Source: Desulfobotulus pelophilus (GTDB lineage: Bacteria > Desulfobacterota > Desulfobacteria > Desulfobacterales > ASO4-4). Taken from it: 64,000 bases of DNA. The stretch spans positions 62,001-126,000 of the forward strand of contig NZ_JAPFPW010000002.1 of NCBI RefSeq assembly GCF_026155325.1, written 5' to 3'. Within the stretch, counting starts at the first letter, position 1. Every line of letters starts with the position of its first letter. Below the pieces are notes generated by a model. The model had not been told where the DNA came from. It was given only the letters and a program-made list of their open reading frames with translations, and searched no databases. Shown piece by piece: positions 1 to 8,561 of this stretch. The position numbers were made by a program, and so were the translations under genes.

Positions 1-221
1 CAAACTTTTTTTCAGGTGTTTTTCTGTCGGCCTGTATGGGAGTAGCATTTTTGCAGGGAAAGATGATTTTTTACGATCTTTCAGAAAAGAAATACAGTCT
101 GGAAAAGTCTGCTTGCTGCTGTGAAGTAAAGCTGGTCGCTGTGGGGAGCGCGGCGAAGATATATATCTGACTGGTTTGTCGGCATATTGTCCGTAAGGAT
201 GCAAAGGGAGGGATACGAGGA
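1..221. other. Window start, upstream region of the IHF-like gene
   Basis: I see no convincing coding frame here. The sequence precedes the plus-strand IHF-like gene and should hold its promoter. A purine-rich stretch (gggaggg at about 208-214, then gagga just before the ATG) supplies the ribosome binding region. The end of an upstream gene may lie in the first bases but cannot be recognised. Confidence 0.4.
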
Positions 222-527
222 ATGACACTCACGAAAAATCATGTGGCGGATGAGGTTCAGCAGGCCCTTGGAGTTTCGCGTAAACGCAGCATGGAGCTTG
301 TGGAAATATTGCTTGAAATTGTCAAAAGCAGTCTTGAATCTGATAATGATGTGCTGGTCAGCGGGTTTGGTAAGTTCTGTGTTCGGGAAAAAAAACCCCG
401 GCGGGGGCGCAATCCTGCCACAGGAACAGACATGCTACTGGATGGTAGAAAGGTGGTTACCTTTAAGTGCTCCGCCGTATTGAGGGACCGCATCAATTCC
501 GGTAAGGTTGAGTCGCCTGGCTCATAA
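222..527 (+). CDS. ihfA: Integration host factor alpha-type DNA-bending protein
   Basis: The 101-residue product belongs to the HU/IHF family of small histone-like proteins that bind and sharply bend DNA as dimers. The N-terminal helices are followed by the conserved VSGFGKF strand (about residues 46-52) and the beta-arm segment with RNPATG (about 63-68), whose proline intercalates between base pairs in known family members. The start TLTKNHVADEV and the GRNPATGTDM arm resemble IHF-alpha more than HU, but beta or HU assignment cannot be excluded. The last residues (KVESPGS) are a non-conserved tail. The gene stands alone and faces the minus-strand acyltransferase gene. It is expected to act in nucleoid organisation and in promoter architecture, for example at sigma-54 promoters. 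Confidence 0.85.
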   Translation: MTLTKNHVADEVQQALGVSRKRSMELVEILLEIVKSSLESDNDVLVSGFGKFCVREKKPRRGRNPATGTDMLLDGRKVVTFKCSAVLRDRINSGKVESPGS

Positions 528-628
528 GGGGAAGCAGGGCCAGAGAATGAAGTGGGAAAGTTCGTTTTTGTCAGAGTGCCGGGTTCCAGCCTGAGATCTT
601 TGTGGTGTCCGGATGGTCCCCCTATCGA

Positions 629-1558
629 TTATGCGGCTTCTTTTTTTGCGGTAATGGTGTCAAGCCAGACATCCTGCTGCATCTGAGAGAGCCGTTTTTC
701 TTTTTCCTGCCAGAGAGTGTTCAGTTCTTTTTGAAAAATGTTTCTAAAATCCGGATCATTAAAATAGTCTCCCCTTAGTTTTTCATGAATGGGCAGAGAG
801 CGGATATGCATGCGTATGAGAGGTGTTTTTCCACTGACAAACTGCCAGAAGGTTGGGATGCCTCTGGGGTATGCAATGGTGACATCCACGATCTGATTCA
901 TCTGTGTTCCCATGGCCGCAATCACAAAAGCCGTACCAGCCGCTTTCGGCTTGAGAAGTCCATGAAAAGGGCTTTTCTGGCGGCGGTGTTTGGCCTCTGT
1001 GATGCGGGTACCCTCCACAAAATTCATTATGGAGACGGGAGTGGTTCTGAATTTTTCACAGGCTATGCGGGTAGATTCCAGATCTTTTCCCTTTTTGTGA
1101 GGATGTTTCAGTATGTATTCCCTGCTGTAACGTTTCATGAAGGGGAAATCGAGGGCCCACCAGGCAATACCCATAATGGGTACCCAGATGAGCTGTTGTT
1201 TGAGAAAAAATTTAAGGAAAGGAATTTTTCCTTTCATGATTTTCTGGAGGGCAAGGATATCCACCCAGCTCTGGTGGTTGCAGAGGACCAGATACCAGCC
1301 ATGGGGAGAAAGGTTTTCTCCACCCCGTACATCCCACTGGGTGGGCAGAAAAAAAGAGAAGGTGATGTTATTGACGTGAACCCAGAAGGTGCTGATGAGG
1401 ATGAGGACGCGGGTTATCAGTTTACGGCTGCCCTTCCATGGGACCATCAATTTTACAAAGGTGAGCAGAATGATGGGAATAAAAAGAGTTGTGGTGGACA
1501 GTGAGAGGATGGTGATTACAAGTACACCGCGTAAGAAAGAGGGAAAAAGAGTCTGCAT
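629..1558 (-). CDS. 1-acyl-sn-glycerol-3-phosphate acyltransferase family protein (YihG-like)
   Basis: This 309-residue membrane-associated protein carries the PlsC acyltransferase signature: NHQSWVD (the catalytic HX4D box) near residue 95 and VEGTR near 180. It has a hydrophobic N-terminal segment. The family transfers acyl chains onto lysophosphatidate in phospholipid synthesis. The spacing of motifs and the length match the YihG/LCLAT subgroup rather than the short PlsC. The frame is open 15 codons further upstream, but the ATG at 1558 has an AGGGGA ribosome site, so I start there. It is the last gene of a minus-strand run after the FapA-like gene, with a 212-base gap. The precise acyl donor and acceptor cannot be read from sequence. 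Confidence 0.8.
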   Translation of the reverse strand: MQTLFPSFLRGVLVITILSLSTTTLFIPIILLTFVKLMVPWKGSRKLITRVLILISTFWVHVNNITFSFFLPTQWDVRGGENLSPHGWYLVLCNHQSWVDILALQKIMKGKIPFLKFFLKQQLIWVPIMGIAWWALDFPFMKRYSREYILKHPHKKGKDLESTRIACEKFRTTPVSIMNFVEGTRITEAKHRRQKSPFHGLLKPKAAGTAFVIAAMGTQMNQIVDVTIAYPRGIPTFWQFVSGKTPLIRMHIRSLPIHEKLRGDYFNDPDFRNIFQKELNTLWQEKEKRLSQMQQDVWLDTITAKKEAA

Positions 1559-1770
1559 GGTGAGTCCCCTGTTGTAAAGGTCAGGCTTTCGACAATGAAC
1601 CATGCCATGTAGCAGGGTAAAGGGAGAGCGGTTACTTCCGAACAGAGAGGTCCCCTCCGCTCATTGCGGGGGGAAGCATAAACGTGCACGGAGTCAGTAT
1701 GGTAAAGATAGCAAAGTCATTATTTTTTGAAAAGTCGTGGATAGGGCTTATGACATTCCTTTGACAATTC

Positions 1771-4011
1771 CTAGCGGATAATGCGAATCACATATTCTTT
1801 TCCATCGGGTCCCTGCAGTTCAACTTCACGTACCATCACCCGGGAACAGGCTTCCTTCAGGGTGGCTTGAGCCTTTCTGCCTATTATCCGCGTTCCGGCA
1901 TAAGCTGTTTGATTGACACGCAGGAGGGCAATGGGCGTACGCTGGGCAGCCCATTCTTGCAGGGCCTTTTTTTCCTGCTGTTTCTCCTCCAGACCTTTTT
2001 CAGCCAGCCTGATTTCTTCTGTGGCTGTTTTATGTTCCTCGTCAATGGATTCCTGACGCTGGAAAAGTTCTGACAGCCTTTTTTCGGCAGCCTTCATGGT
2101 CTGTTCCAGCGTTTTGATAAGGGCAGGTGCCTCTGTTGCTGTTGTTTCCGCGTCCTCAAATTTTTTCTGTTGAATCAGTTTCAGCTTCAGGCCCGACCGG
2201 TCCTGTATCTGGGCCGTCTGGGTGATAAGGGCCATGAGGTTTTTGTTTTCCTCCTCCAGCTCGACAGGGATCTTTTTTTTCTGCCTGAGGGATTCATTCC
2301 GCGTTTCAATTTCGGTTTCTATCTGGTCAAGCCCTTCCTGCAGTGGCAGATCCACGCCGATATAGAGGGTGGAAGGGTCGGATATTTCCGTACCAATACT
2401 GCCGGCCTCTATGCCCTGCCTGGCGGCAATGGTGGAGGCGATGATTTTACCGCTGCGGATATTGCATCCACCGGAACAGGCAATGTCTGCATCAATAATT
2501 TCACTGGCCACTGTGACATTGGCCAAGGTGCGTATTTTGGATTTGTTGATGAAACGTGCCCTCACATCCCCCTCGGTTTGAACTTCTCCTTCCGTGATTC
2601 CGTTTGTTATGATCACATCTCCTTTGGCGGCAATGATGCCTCCGTCAAGGGATTCTGCCGTTACATGGAAGGCTTCTACCCGAAAGCCGGCAGGTATTTT
2701 ACCGGTTATACGGACTTTACCCTGATACTGAATATGGCCGGTCTCATAGCCCACATCGCCCTTAACAAGAATTTCATCCATTACGGAGATTTCGCCGGAA
2801 GCCCGGAGGGTGGGCTGTCCATCGATTTTTGCATAGATTTTCAGTTTGTCATCGCTGGTGTAAACGCCGGTTCCGGCTTTGATTACAGGGTCTTTTACTT
2901 CCGGTACCATGATAAGGTGACCAAACACATCGACCCCGTTGCTGCCTTTGACGGCTGGTTGTTTTTCCGCAAGGAGACTTCCTTGCGGAACATGGGGGAT
3001 GGTTCCCCTTTCCCGGAAATCAATGCGTCCATCATCGGAAAGCATGGCACCGCTTGAAAGAAAATCCGATGGGAAGTGGAATGTGACACGGCCATCTTTG
3101 CCTTCTCGGGGTATTTTTCCTGTGGCAATTTTGAACTGTGACTGGCGGATATTTTCAAAGCGGATAAAACCATCAACAAGGGAGATGTCAACCAGCCCGG
3201 TTACAACTCCTTTTGCCTGTACCCAAAGGAAAATATCTTCTGCTGAAGTAGCCGCCGGTAAAGGGTGTACTGCCTGGATAAAGGCTTCCATGGCATTATC
3301 GCTGATCTGCAGGCGAAGGAAGGCATCCAGTTCGGAGGCAGGAGTGGACTCTGTTTGATTTTCTTGATGGATGATTGTCTGCGGTGCTGGATTAAGGGTC
3401 GGTTCTTCGCAGACTGGGTCCGTTGCCGGCGGTGAAGTGCTGGCGTCTGGAAGAGAGTCTGCGGAGGGTTTGGGAGAAGGTTGGTCACATTTTGAAAGCG
3501 CATTGAGAACAGCTTCTAGCTGTTGGGCGCGAAGGTGCCCCTGTTGCACGAGGATATCCCCAAGGGGAGGACTTATCCCTTTGGTACGGAAAATGGTTTT
3601 TTGAATTTCAAGTGCCTGATCCAGAGTAGGCTGCTGAATCCACTGAAGATGAAGAATAGCCGCAGCCAGGCGTTTTTCCCTGTTTCTTTGGAGCCATATG
3701 CTACGGGCTTTATCCAGCTTTTTGATTTTATCGACTGTCATTCCGGTATGATTTTTCAGGATTTCCAGAATGTCTGACCTTGGGTCGGAGATACGTTGCT
3801 CTTTCCATTGTGCCATGATTTTTTCTATGGCATCGGAGGTGATATCTCCAGAGTGAAGGGCCATTTTCAGCACAATGGGGATGGCCGTTACGGGAAGGGC
3901 CATGGTATTGCCGCAGTGGCTGCATGCTGCTGTCATACCGTCCATGGAAGCCGGAAAGGTGTGCTGTGTATGGCAGTTGCTACAGGTGCATGAAAGGTCT
4001 GCGGCGGACAT
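1771..4011 (-). CDS. DUF342/FapA family polymer-forming protein with N-terminal zinc ribbon
   Basis: This 746-residue protein starts with a Cys4 ribbon (CSNCHTQH ... CSHCGN, within the first 40 residues). A helical region containing two PilB/GspE-N-like segments (LEILKNHTG and GDILVQQGHL) and a Pro/Thr-rich linker follow. The core is a long DUF342 (FapA) beta-helix with repeated glycine-rich turns, such as EILVKGDVGYETGHIQYQ, KGDVIITNGITEGEVQ and SGGCNIRSGKI. The C-terminal third is a charged coiled coil and ends in KEYVIRIIR. FapA-like proteins are linked to flagellar placement and to surface or cell-envelope functions, but no flagellar genes are nearby. The start at 4011 has GGAG five bases upstream. 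The frame stays open 32 codons further back. The specific role is unknown. Confidence 0.75.
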   Translation of the reverse strand: MSAADLSCTCSNCHTQHTFPASMDGMTAACSHCGNTMALPVTAIPIVLKMALHSGDITSDAIEKIMAQWKEQRISDPRSDILEILKNHTGMTVDKIKKLDKARSIWLQRNREKRLAAAILHLQWIQQPTLDQALEIQKTIFRTKGISPPLGDILVQQGHLRAQQLEAVLNALSKCDQPSPKPSADSLPDASTSPPATDPVCEEPTLNPAPQTIIHQENQTESTPASELDAFLRLQISDNAMEAFIQAVHPLPAATSAEDIFLWVQAKGVVTGLVDISLVDGFIRFENIRQSQFKIATGKIPREGKDGRVTFHFPSDFLSSGAMLSDDGRIDFRERGTIPHVPQGSLLAEKQPAVKGSNGVDVFGHLIMVPEVKDPVIKAGTGVYTSDDKLKIYAKIDGQPTLRASGEISVMDEILVKGDVGYETGHIQYQGKVRITGKIPAGFRVEAFHVTAESLDGGIIAAKGDVIITNGITEGEVQTEGDVRARFINKSKIRTLANVTVASEIIDADIACSGGCNIRSGKIIASTIAARQGIEAGSIGTEISDPSTLYIGVDLPLQEGLDQIETEIETRNESLRQKKKIPVELEEENKNLMALITQTAQIQDRSGLKLKLIQQKKFEDAETTATEAPALIKTLEQTMKAAEKRLSELFQRQESIDEEHKTATEEIRLAEKGLEEKQQEKKALQEWAAQRTPIALLRVNQTAYAGTRIIGRKAQATLKEACSRVMVREVELQGPDGKEYVIRIIR

Positions 4012-4122
4012 GGGCACTCCAAACTTTCGGGTCAGAGTAATGGGGACGATGGGCGCATTCCACTGTTGTCTTATGATCTGATCTGCCAGTGTATCAGAAT
4101 GCCCCAAAAAGGAGTATGGTTT

Positions 4123-4653
4123 TCAGGGCTCGTAAAATCCTTTATCATCGATGTCTTTATGGATAGGGCCTGTGACGAGAAAAGGCGAGGCATCGATACT
4201 TTTGGCGTGCATCATGTGGACAATGTGGTGCAGGCTGGAAAGAATCGTGAGCTGTTCCCACTGGGGGAGGCTTGCCAGCTGGTGTACAAAGGTTTCCTGC
4301 AGCAGGGGGGGAGCTTCTTCCAGAATCGCCTGTCCTTTTTCAGTAATGGACAGAAGGGTGGTGCGTTTGTCACGGGTTCCCCGTAGCCTGGAAACAAGGC
4401 CCTGACGTTCCAAGCGGAGCAGTATTCCCGTCACTGTTGCCTGACTGAGGCTGATGGCACGGGCAAGTTCAGTCACGGCAATTTCTTCATGCCGGGCAAT
4501 TTCTTCAAGGATGATCAGCTGAGGACCGGTGAGTCCGTGGGTTCGCACCAGCTGACGGGAATGCAGTTCAATGGCCTGGGTAATACGGCGAAGGGCCACA
4601 AGGACTTCCCTTGAAAGGTTTCTGGCATTGCTCTGTTCGGCATGGCACATCAT
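4123..4653 (-). CDS. MarR family transcriptional regulator
   Basis: The 176-residue protein has the MarR winged-helix fold: a dimerisation helix, the recognition region (VTELARAISLSQATVTGILLRLERQGLVSR) and the wing RGTRDKRTTLLSITEKG. Such repressors act as dimers and often sense small phenolic or lipophilic ligands. I chose the ATG at 4653 because AAGGAG sits seven bases upstream. The reading frame extends 24 codons further, with poorer ribosome sites. The gene lies 109 bases downstream of ispH-ubiA and 111 bases upstream of the FapA-like gene. An inverted repeat at 4721-4741 just upstream could be its own operator. Target genes are not evident. Confidence 0.85.
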   Translation of the reverse strand: MMCHAEQSNARNLSREVLVALRRITQAIELHSRQLVRTHGLTGPQLIILEEIARHEEIAVTELARAISLSQATVTGILLRLERQGLVSRLRGTRDKRTTLLSITEKGQAILEEAPPLLQETFVHQLASLPQWEQLTILSSLHHIVHMMHAKSIDASPFLVTGPIHKDIDDKGFYEP

Positions 4654-4720
4654 GCTGCTGCTCCTTGCTCTGGAATGATGCATTTCATTTTGCATCTCCC
4701 ATATCATACCTTGTATAAAA

Positions 4721-4741
4721 AACAATCAGATCCGTATTGTT
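4721..4741. promoter_or_regulatory. Inverted repeat upstream of marR, possible operator
   Basis: AACAAT and ATTGTT are separated by nine bases, in an AT-rich stretch between the end of ispH-ubiA and the start of marR. MarR proteins usually bind imperfect palindromes near their own promoters. This placement suggests autoregulation, but the half-sites are short. Confidence 0.3.
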
Positions 4742-4762
4742 ATATGATGTAAAGTACTGTTT

Positions 4763-6496
4763 TTACCCCAGCTGAAGGCCTATGGCTGCAAGAATACCTG
4801 TAAAAATCAGAAGGCTTTCTATGTGGAAAGCCAGACGTGTGTCCGCAGTGATACGTCCTTTGGCTTCGGCACGGAGCATCCATATCAGAACAAAGGGAGG
4901 CAGTGCCAGTATAAAGGCATTGCATGGAAAAAGAGGTGTGGGAGTAAGGAGAAAGATGCCCACAAAAATGGCCGTAAGCATACGCGTAAGCAGACGGTGG
5001 CTGGCCTGTTCTCCCAGAAGAATGGGCAGGGTTTCCTTGCCGACAATGCGGTCTCCCTGAATGGCCAGAATATCAAAGAAGGCCGTACGCACAAAAACGA
5101 GAATGGTTATGAAAACAAAGGCTCCCAGAGAGGCAAAGTCCAGAACGCCCCGTATGCCGACACTGGGCAGGATGACGCACAGAACACCCCATGCAATGGC
5201 AATTAAAATAGTTTTTGATCCCGGTATATCCTTAAGGCTTCGGATACCTCCGGGCGAGAGGGATGGGGGCAGCAGGGGAGTATTGTAAAGGCTGCCTGCG
5301 AGAGACATAAAAAAAAGAAGGAAAAAAGGCAGAAGACCGGACTGAAATGCGGCATAAAGTCCGGCCAGCCCTGCCGTACTTGCAAGAATAAAGAAAAAGA
5401 GTCGGCCTTTTTCATAAAGGCTGGCTCTTTCCGGATTATTGTAACGATCCGAGGGGATTCCTGTGAGGTTGTTGAAGATTTGCATGGACAGGATATAGGC
5501 TGCGGCTATGAAAGAATAGCGCATTTCATGGGGAAAGCCCTGAAGCATGCTGGCAGCATAGCTGACAGCCGCTGCTCCCATAGCCAGATAGATATTACTG
5601 CTGAGAAGAAAAAGCTGTATTCTTTTGATCCATCCATGGGCACGGTTCCGGCTGTTTTCCATGGATTTTTTTTCAAGGGTGCTGACAACCTGGCGCAGAA
5701 TCCAGTTGGGTGTGGATGCTCCGGCTGTGATACCGATGCTGTTTTTCCCGGTGAGAATGGATGTATCCAGTTCCCTGGCTGATTCTATGTGAAGGCTGGT
5801 TGCTCCCGCTTCTGTTGCCACTTCAGCCAGTCTTTGTGTGTTACCGGAATTTTTTCCGCCTACAACAATGACAAGATCCACCCCCTTTGCCAGAGCCATG
5901 GTTTCTGTCTGTCGTTTTTCCGTGGAATCGCAGATGGTATTGAACATTTTGTAGTGGGGGGCATTGTGGAGAGCCCACTGATGAATTGTTTCATAAAACA
6001 TTGTATTCTGGGTTGTCTGGGCAACGAGAATGGCTTTTTCAAATATGGGCAGGGCTTCAAGCTGCTGGACGGTGTTGATTACATGGCCCCTGTCACCTCC
6101 ATACCCCAGCAGTCCCACGACTTCAGGGTGATCCTCATCTCCTGCAATAATGACGTGATGCCCGGATTCTGCATGCTTCCGGATGATGGTCTGTACCCGT
6201 ATGACACGGGGGCAGGTAGCATCCATGACATGAAAGCCTGCTTCTGTCAGTTGCTGCCGGGTGGCGGGTGGAATCCCGTGGGCCCGTATGATGACAGTGC
6301 CTTCGCCTTTCTCTGGGATGTGGGAGAGGGTTGGTATCCCTTTTTCCTTCAGAATGTCCAATACCTGGGGATTGTGGATGAGGGGGCCGTAGGTGCAGAT
6401 GGGCCCTTCATTTTTGTTGGCGGCATCTATGGCCATGTCAACCGCCCTACGGACACCCATACAGAAACCTGCGGTTTTTGCAATTTGGATATGCAT
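4763..6496 (-). CDS. ispH: Fusion of IspH (HMBPP reductase) and a UbiA-type prenyltransferase domain
   Basis: Residues 1 to about 275 are a complete IspH, the last MEP-pathway enzyme, which reduces HMBPP to IPP and DMAPP with a 4Fe-4S cluster. The cluster cysteines are at C12 (GFCMGV), C95 (DATCPRV) and C189 (TICDST), and the catalytic glutamate is in HPEV (E125). After a short basic linker, residues about 298-577 form a polytopic UbiA-superfamily domain with DRYNNPER and GDRIVGKETLPILLG motifs. The first aspartate-rich motif reads NNxxGxxxD (342-350) instead of NDxxDxxxD, and the second reads DxxAxxxD (475-482). The two domains share one frame without a break. The IspH part is certain. Whether the UbiA half is catalytic is unclear. 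The gene follows parB on the minus strand. Confidence 0.9.
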   Translation of the reverse strand: MHIQIAKTAGFCMGVRRAVDMAIDAANKNEGPICTYGPLIHNPQVLDILKEKGIPTLSHIPEKGEGTVIIRAHGIPPATRQQLTEAGFHVMDATCPRVIRVQTIIRKHAESGHHVIIAGDEDHPEVVGLLGYGGDRGHVINTVQQLEALPIFEKAILVAQTTQNTMFYETIHQWALHNAPHYKMFNTICDSTEKRQTETMALAKGVDLVIVVGGKNSGNTQRLAEVATEAGATSLHIESARELDTSILTGKNSIGITAGASTPNWILRQVVSTLEKKSMENSRNRAHGWIKRIQLFLLSSNIYLAMGAAAVSYAASMLQGFPHEMRYSFIAAAYILSMQIFNNLTGIPSDRYNNPERASLYEKGRLFFFILASTAGLAGLYAAFQSGLLPFFLLFFMSLAGSLYNTPLLPPSLSPGGIRSLKDIPGSKTILIAIAWGVLCVILPSVGIRGVLDFASLGAFVFITILVFVRTAFFDILAIQGDRIVGKETLPILLGEQASHRLLTRMLTAIFVGIFLLTPTPLFPCNAFILALPPFVLIWMLRAEAKGRITADTRLAFHIESLLIFTGILAAIGLQLG

Positions 6497-6622
6497 AAGT
6501 AATCTTTCGAACTTTTAAAAATAGCACGGCCTGATGGAAATCTCTTGTGCCGGTCGTTGGCTGCGGATGTGTCCGGATTCAGAAAAAATACCGTATCCTC
6601 ACTTGTCATAAAAAACGGCAGG

Positions 6623-7540
6623 CTATTTCGATTGTTTTGAAAGGAGTTCCAGCCTGTGCATTAAATTATCAAAGTCTTCCGTACTCTGATAGGGAATCTC
6701 CAGCCTGCCTGAGCTGGCATTACCCCGTATACGAACTGGAAATCCAAAGGTATCAGACAGGTGCTGTGCCATCTTCCTGTAATCTTCAGGAAGGGAAGGC
6801 GTGGAGCTGGTCTCCGTTGCCTGTGAAGGGGTGAGGAGTTTTTTGACCAGAGCTTCACATTCCCGAACGGAAAGTTTTTTTTCCACGACTTGATGGAAGG
6901 CTTGCAGCAGGAGTGTTTCCCGTTCCAGTCCGAGAAGGGCGCGACCGTGGCCCATGGATAGCGTGCCTTGATCCATTGCCTGTTGAACAGGATCTGGCAG
7001 CTGTAGCAGACGGATAAAATTGGTGATGCTGGAACGGCTTTTCCCAACGGAAGCCGCCACGGCCTCCTGAGTCATACCAAATTCTGTGACAAGCTGCTGG
7101 TAGGCCCGTGCTTCTTCCATGGGGCTGAGGTCATTGCGCTGAATATTTTCCACAATGGCAACCTGGAGCATGCGCAGATCATCCAGCTCACGGACAATGA
7201 CAGGCACGGCATCCAGTCCTGCCAGGTCGGCTGCCCTTACCCTGCGTTCTCCGGCAATAATCTGGTAGATTCTGTTAACACGGCGAACAAGGACGGGCTG
7301 GAGAATACCTTCGGATCGAATGGATTCTGCCAGTTCCTGCAGCGACGCCGGATCAAAGTACCTCCGGGGCTGGAAGGGATTGGGTTGCAGGTCGGCTATG
7401 GGAAGGGTTGCCTGCTGGTGGGAGTCGCTGGTTGCAGCATGATTGTCTGTGGCTTCTATGTCCGGAATAAGAGAGGAGAGGCCACGGCCCAGCCCGCTTT
7501 TTTTCCGGAGTTTTTTGGATGGTGCTTCAGAATCTGTCAT
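6623..7540 (-). CDS. parB: Chromosome-partitioning protein ParB
   Basis: The 305-residue protein opens with the basic GLGRGLSSLIPD motif typical of chromosomal ParB. The ParB/Srx nuclease-like CTP-binding domain follows (LQPNPFQPRRYFDPASLQELAESIRSEGILQPVLVR and the GERRVRAADLAG box, about residues 50-110). After it come a helix-turn-helix DNA-binding region (MTQEAVAASVGKSRSSITNFIRLLQLP) and a C-terminal dimerisation domain. ParB binds parS and loads as a sliding clamp for origin segregation. It lies 85 bases downstream of parA on the same strand, the usual pair. No consensus parS site was found in the window by eye. Confidence 0.95.
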   Translation of the reverse strand: MTDSEAPSKKLRKKSGLGRGLSSLIPDIEATDNHAATSDSHQQATLPIADLQPNPFQPRRYFDPASLQELAESIRSEGILQPVLVRRVNRIYQIIAGERRVRAADLAGLDAVPVIVRELDDLRMLQVAIVENIQRNDLSPMEEARAYQQLVTEFGMTQEAVAASVGKSRSSITNFIRLLQLPDPVQQAMDQGTLSMGHGRALLGLERETLLLQAFHQVVEKKLSVRECEALVKKLLTPSQATETSSTPSLPEDYRKMAQHLSDTFGFPVRIRGNASSGRLEIPYQSTEDFDNLMHRLELLSKQSK

Positions 7541-7625
7541 GTACAGGAATTTCCAAGGATTGTGCGATGATTGGGTTGAAAAACGACCCTCCTTCCGTCT
7601 GCCGCAGTGAAGACAGCTGGCGGGT

Positions 7626-8390
7626 TCAGGAGGAAGCGCGCATCAGTTCTTCTGCCAGCTCCATATAACTTTGGGCTCCCTTGGATGCGGGGGCATAAAT
7701 AAAAATGGACTGCCCGAAACTGGGGGCTTCACCCAGGCGGACATTTCTAGGGATGCGGGTTTTAAAAATCAGATCTTTGAAATACTGTTCGGCATCTTCG
7801 GCCACCTGGGTGGAAAGATTGGTCCTTCCGTCAAACATGGTGAGAAGAATACCGGCAATACGAAGATGGGTATTAAGGCTTTTTTTAATGCGCTTGACGG
7901 TCTGCAGAAGTTGCCCCAATCCTTCCAGGGCATAGAATTCGCTCTGCAGGGGGATGAGTACGGAATCCGCTGCTGTAAAAGCATTCAGGGTAAGCAGGCT
8001 CAGAGATGGTGGGCAGTCCAGCAGAATATAGTCATAGCGGTTCTGCAGGGGGGCCAGTATGCGGTAAAGAAGCTTTTCTCTCTCCGGAGCTCCCATCATT
8101 TCCACTTCAAATCCGATGAGCTCAACCCTTGAGGGAAGGATGTGCAGGCCTTCTATTTCACAGTTGCAGATCAGATCTTCAACTCTGGCCTCACCAATGA
8201 GAGCATGGTAAAGTGTCTGTCCGAGGCTGGATTTGTCCAGACCGATGCCTGTGGTGGCATTAGCCTGGGGATCGCAGTCCACAAGAAGAATTTTTTTGGC
8301 AGAGAGGGCCAGAGCCGCAGCAAGGTTAATGGCTGTGGTGGTTTTACCCACTCCCCCTTTCTGGTTGGCGATGCAGATGATCTGTGTCAT
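7626..8390 (-). CDS. parA: Chromosome-partitioning ATPase ParA (Soj)
   Basis: This 254-residue deviant-Walker ATPase has the KGGVGKTT P-loop near its N-terminus (MTQIICIANQKGGVGKTT), the Walker A' segment DCDPQANAT and the Walker B-like DYILLDCPPSLS. ParA dimerises on ATP binding, coats the nucleoid and is stimulated by ParB. The frame is open for 49 more codons upstream, but the canonical ParA N-terminus begins at the ATG at 8390, with GAGG upstream. Length and motif spacing fit the short chromosomal Soj class without an N-terminal helix-turn-helix. It is divergent from the M48 protease gene. Confidence 0.95.
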   Translation of the reverse strand: MTQIICIANQKGGVGKTTTAINLAAALALSAKKILLVDCDPQANATTGIGLDKSSLGQTLYHALIGEARVEDLICNCEIEGLHILPSRVELIGFEVEMMGAPEREKLLYRILAPLQNRYDYILLDCPPSLSLLTLNAFTAADSVLIPLQSEFYALEGLGQLLQTVKRIKKSLNTHLRIAGILLTMFDGRTNLSTQVAEDAEQYFKDLIFKTRIPRNVRLGEAPSFGQSIFIYAPASKGAQSYMELAEELMRASS

Positions 8391-8561
8391 AACAAGTTTG
8401 CCTCTACCATAGTTCCGGTGAATTGCAAAGCAAAGGATTCCGGTAAAGAGGGGGAGGTCGGAATCCGTGGCTGATCCGGTCATCAAATTGTCTGCAGAGC
8501 CGGTAGTTTTAAGTTCTGCCGTTTCCCAGTAGGCCACACGCCAAGAAGGAAAGGACGATTC

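Noticed and set aside
6623-8390. A parS site near parAB
   Set aside because: No 16-base TGTTTCACGTGAAACA-like palindrome was seen in or around the genes. The few CACGTG hits elsewhere lack the flanking bases.
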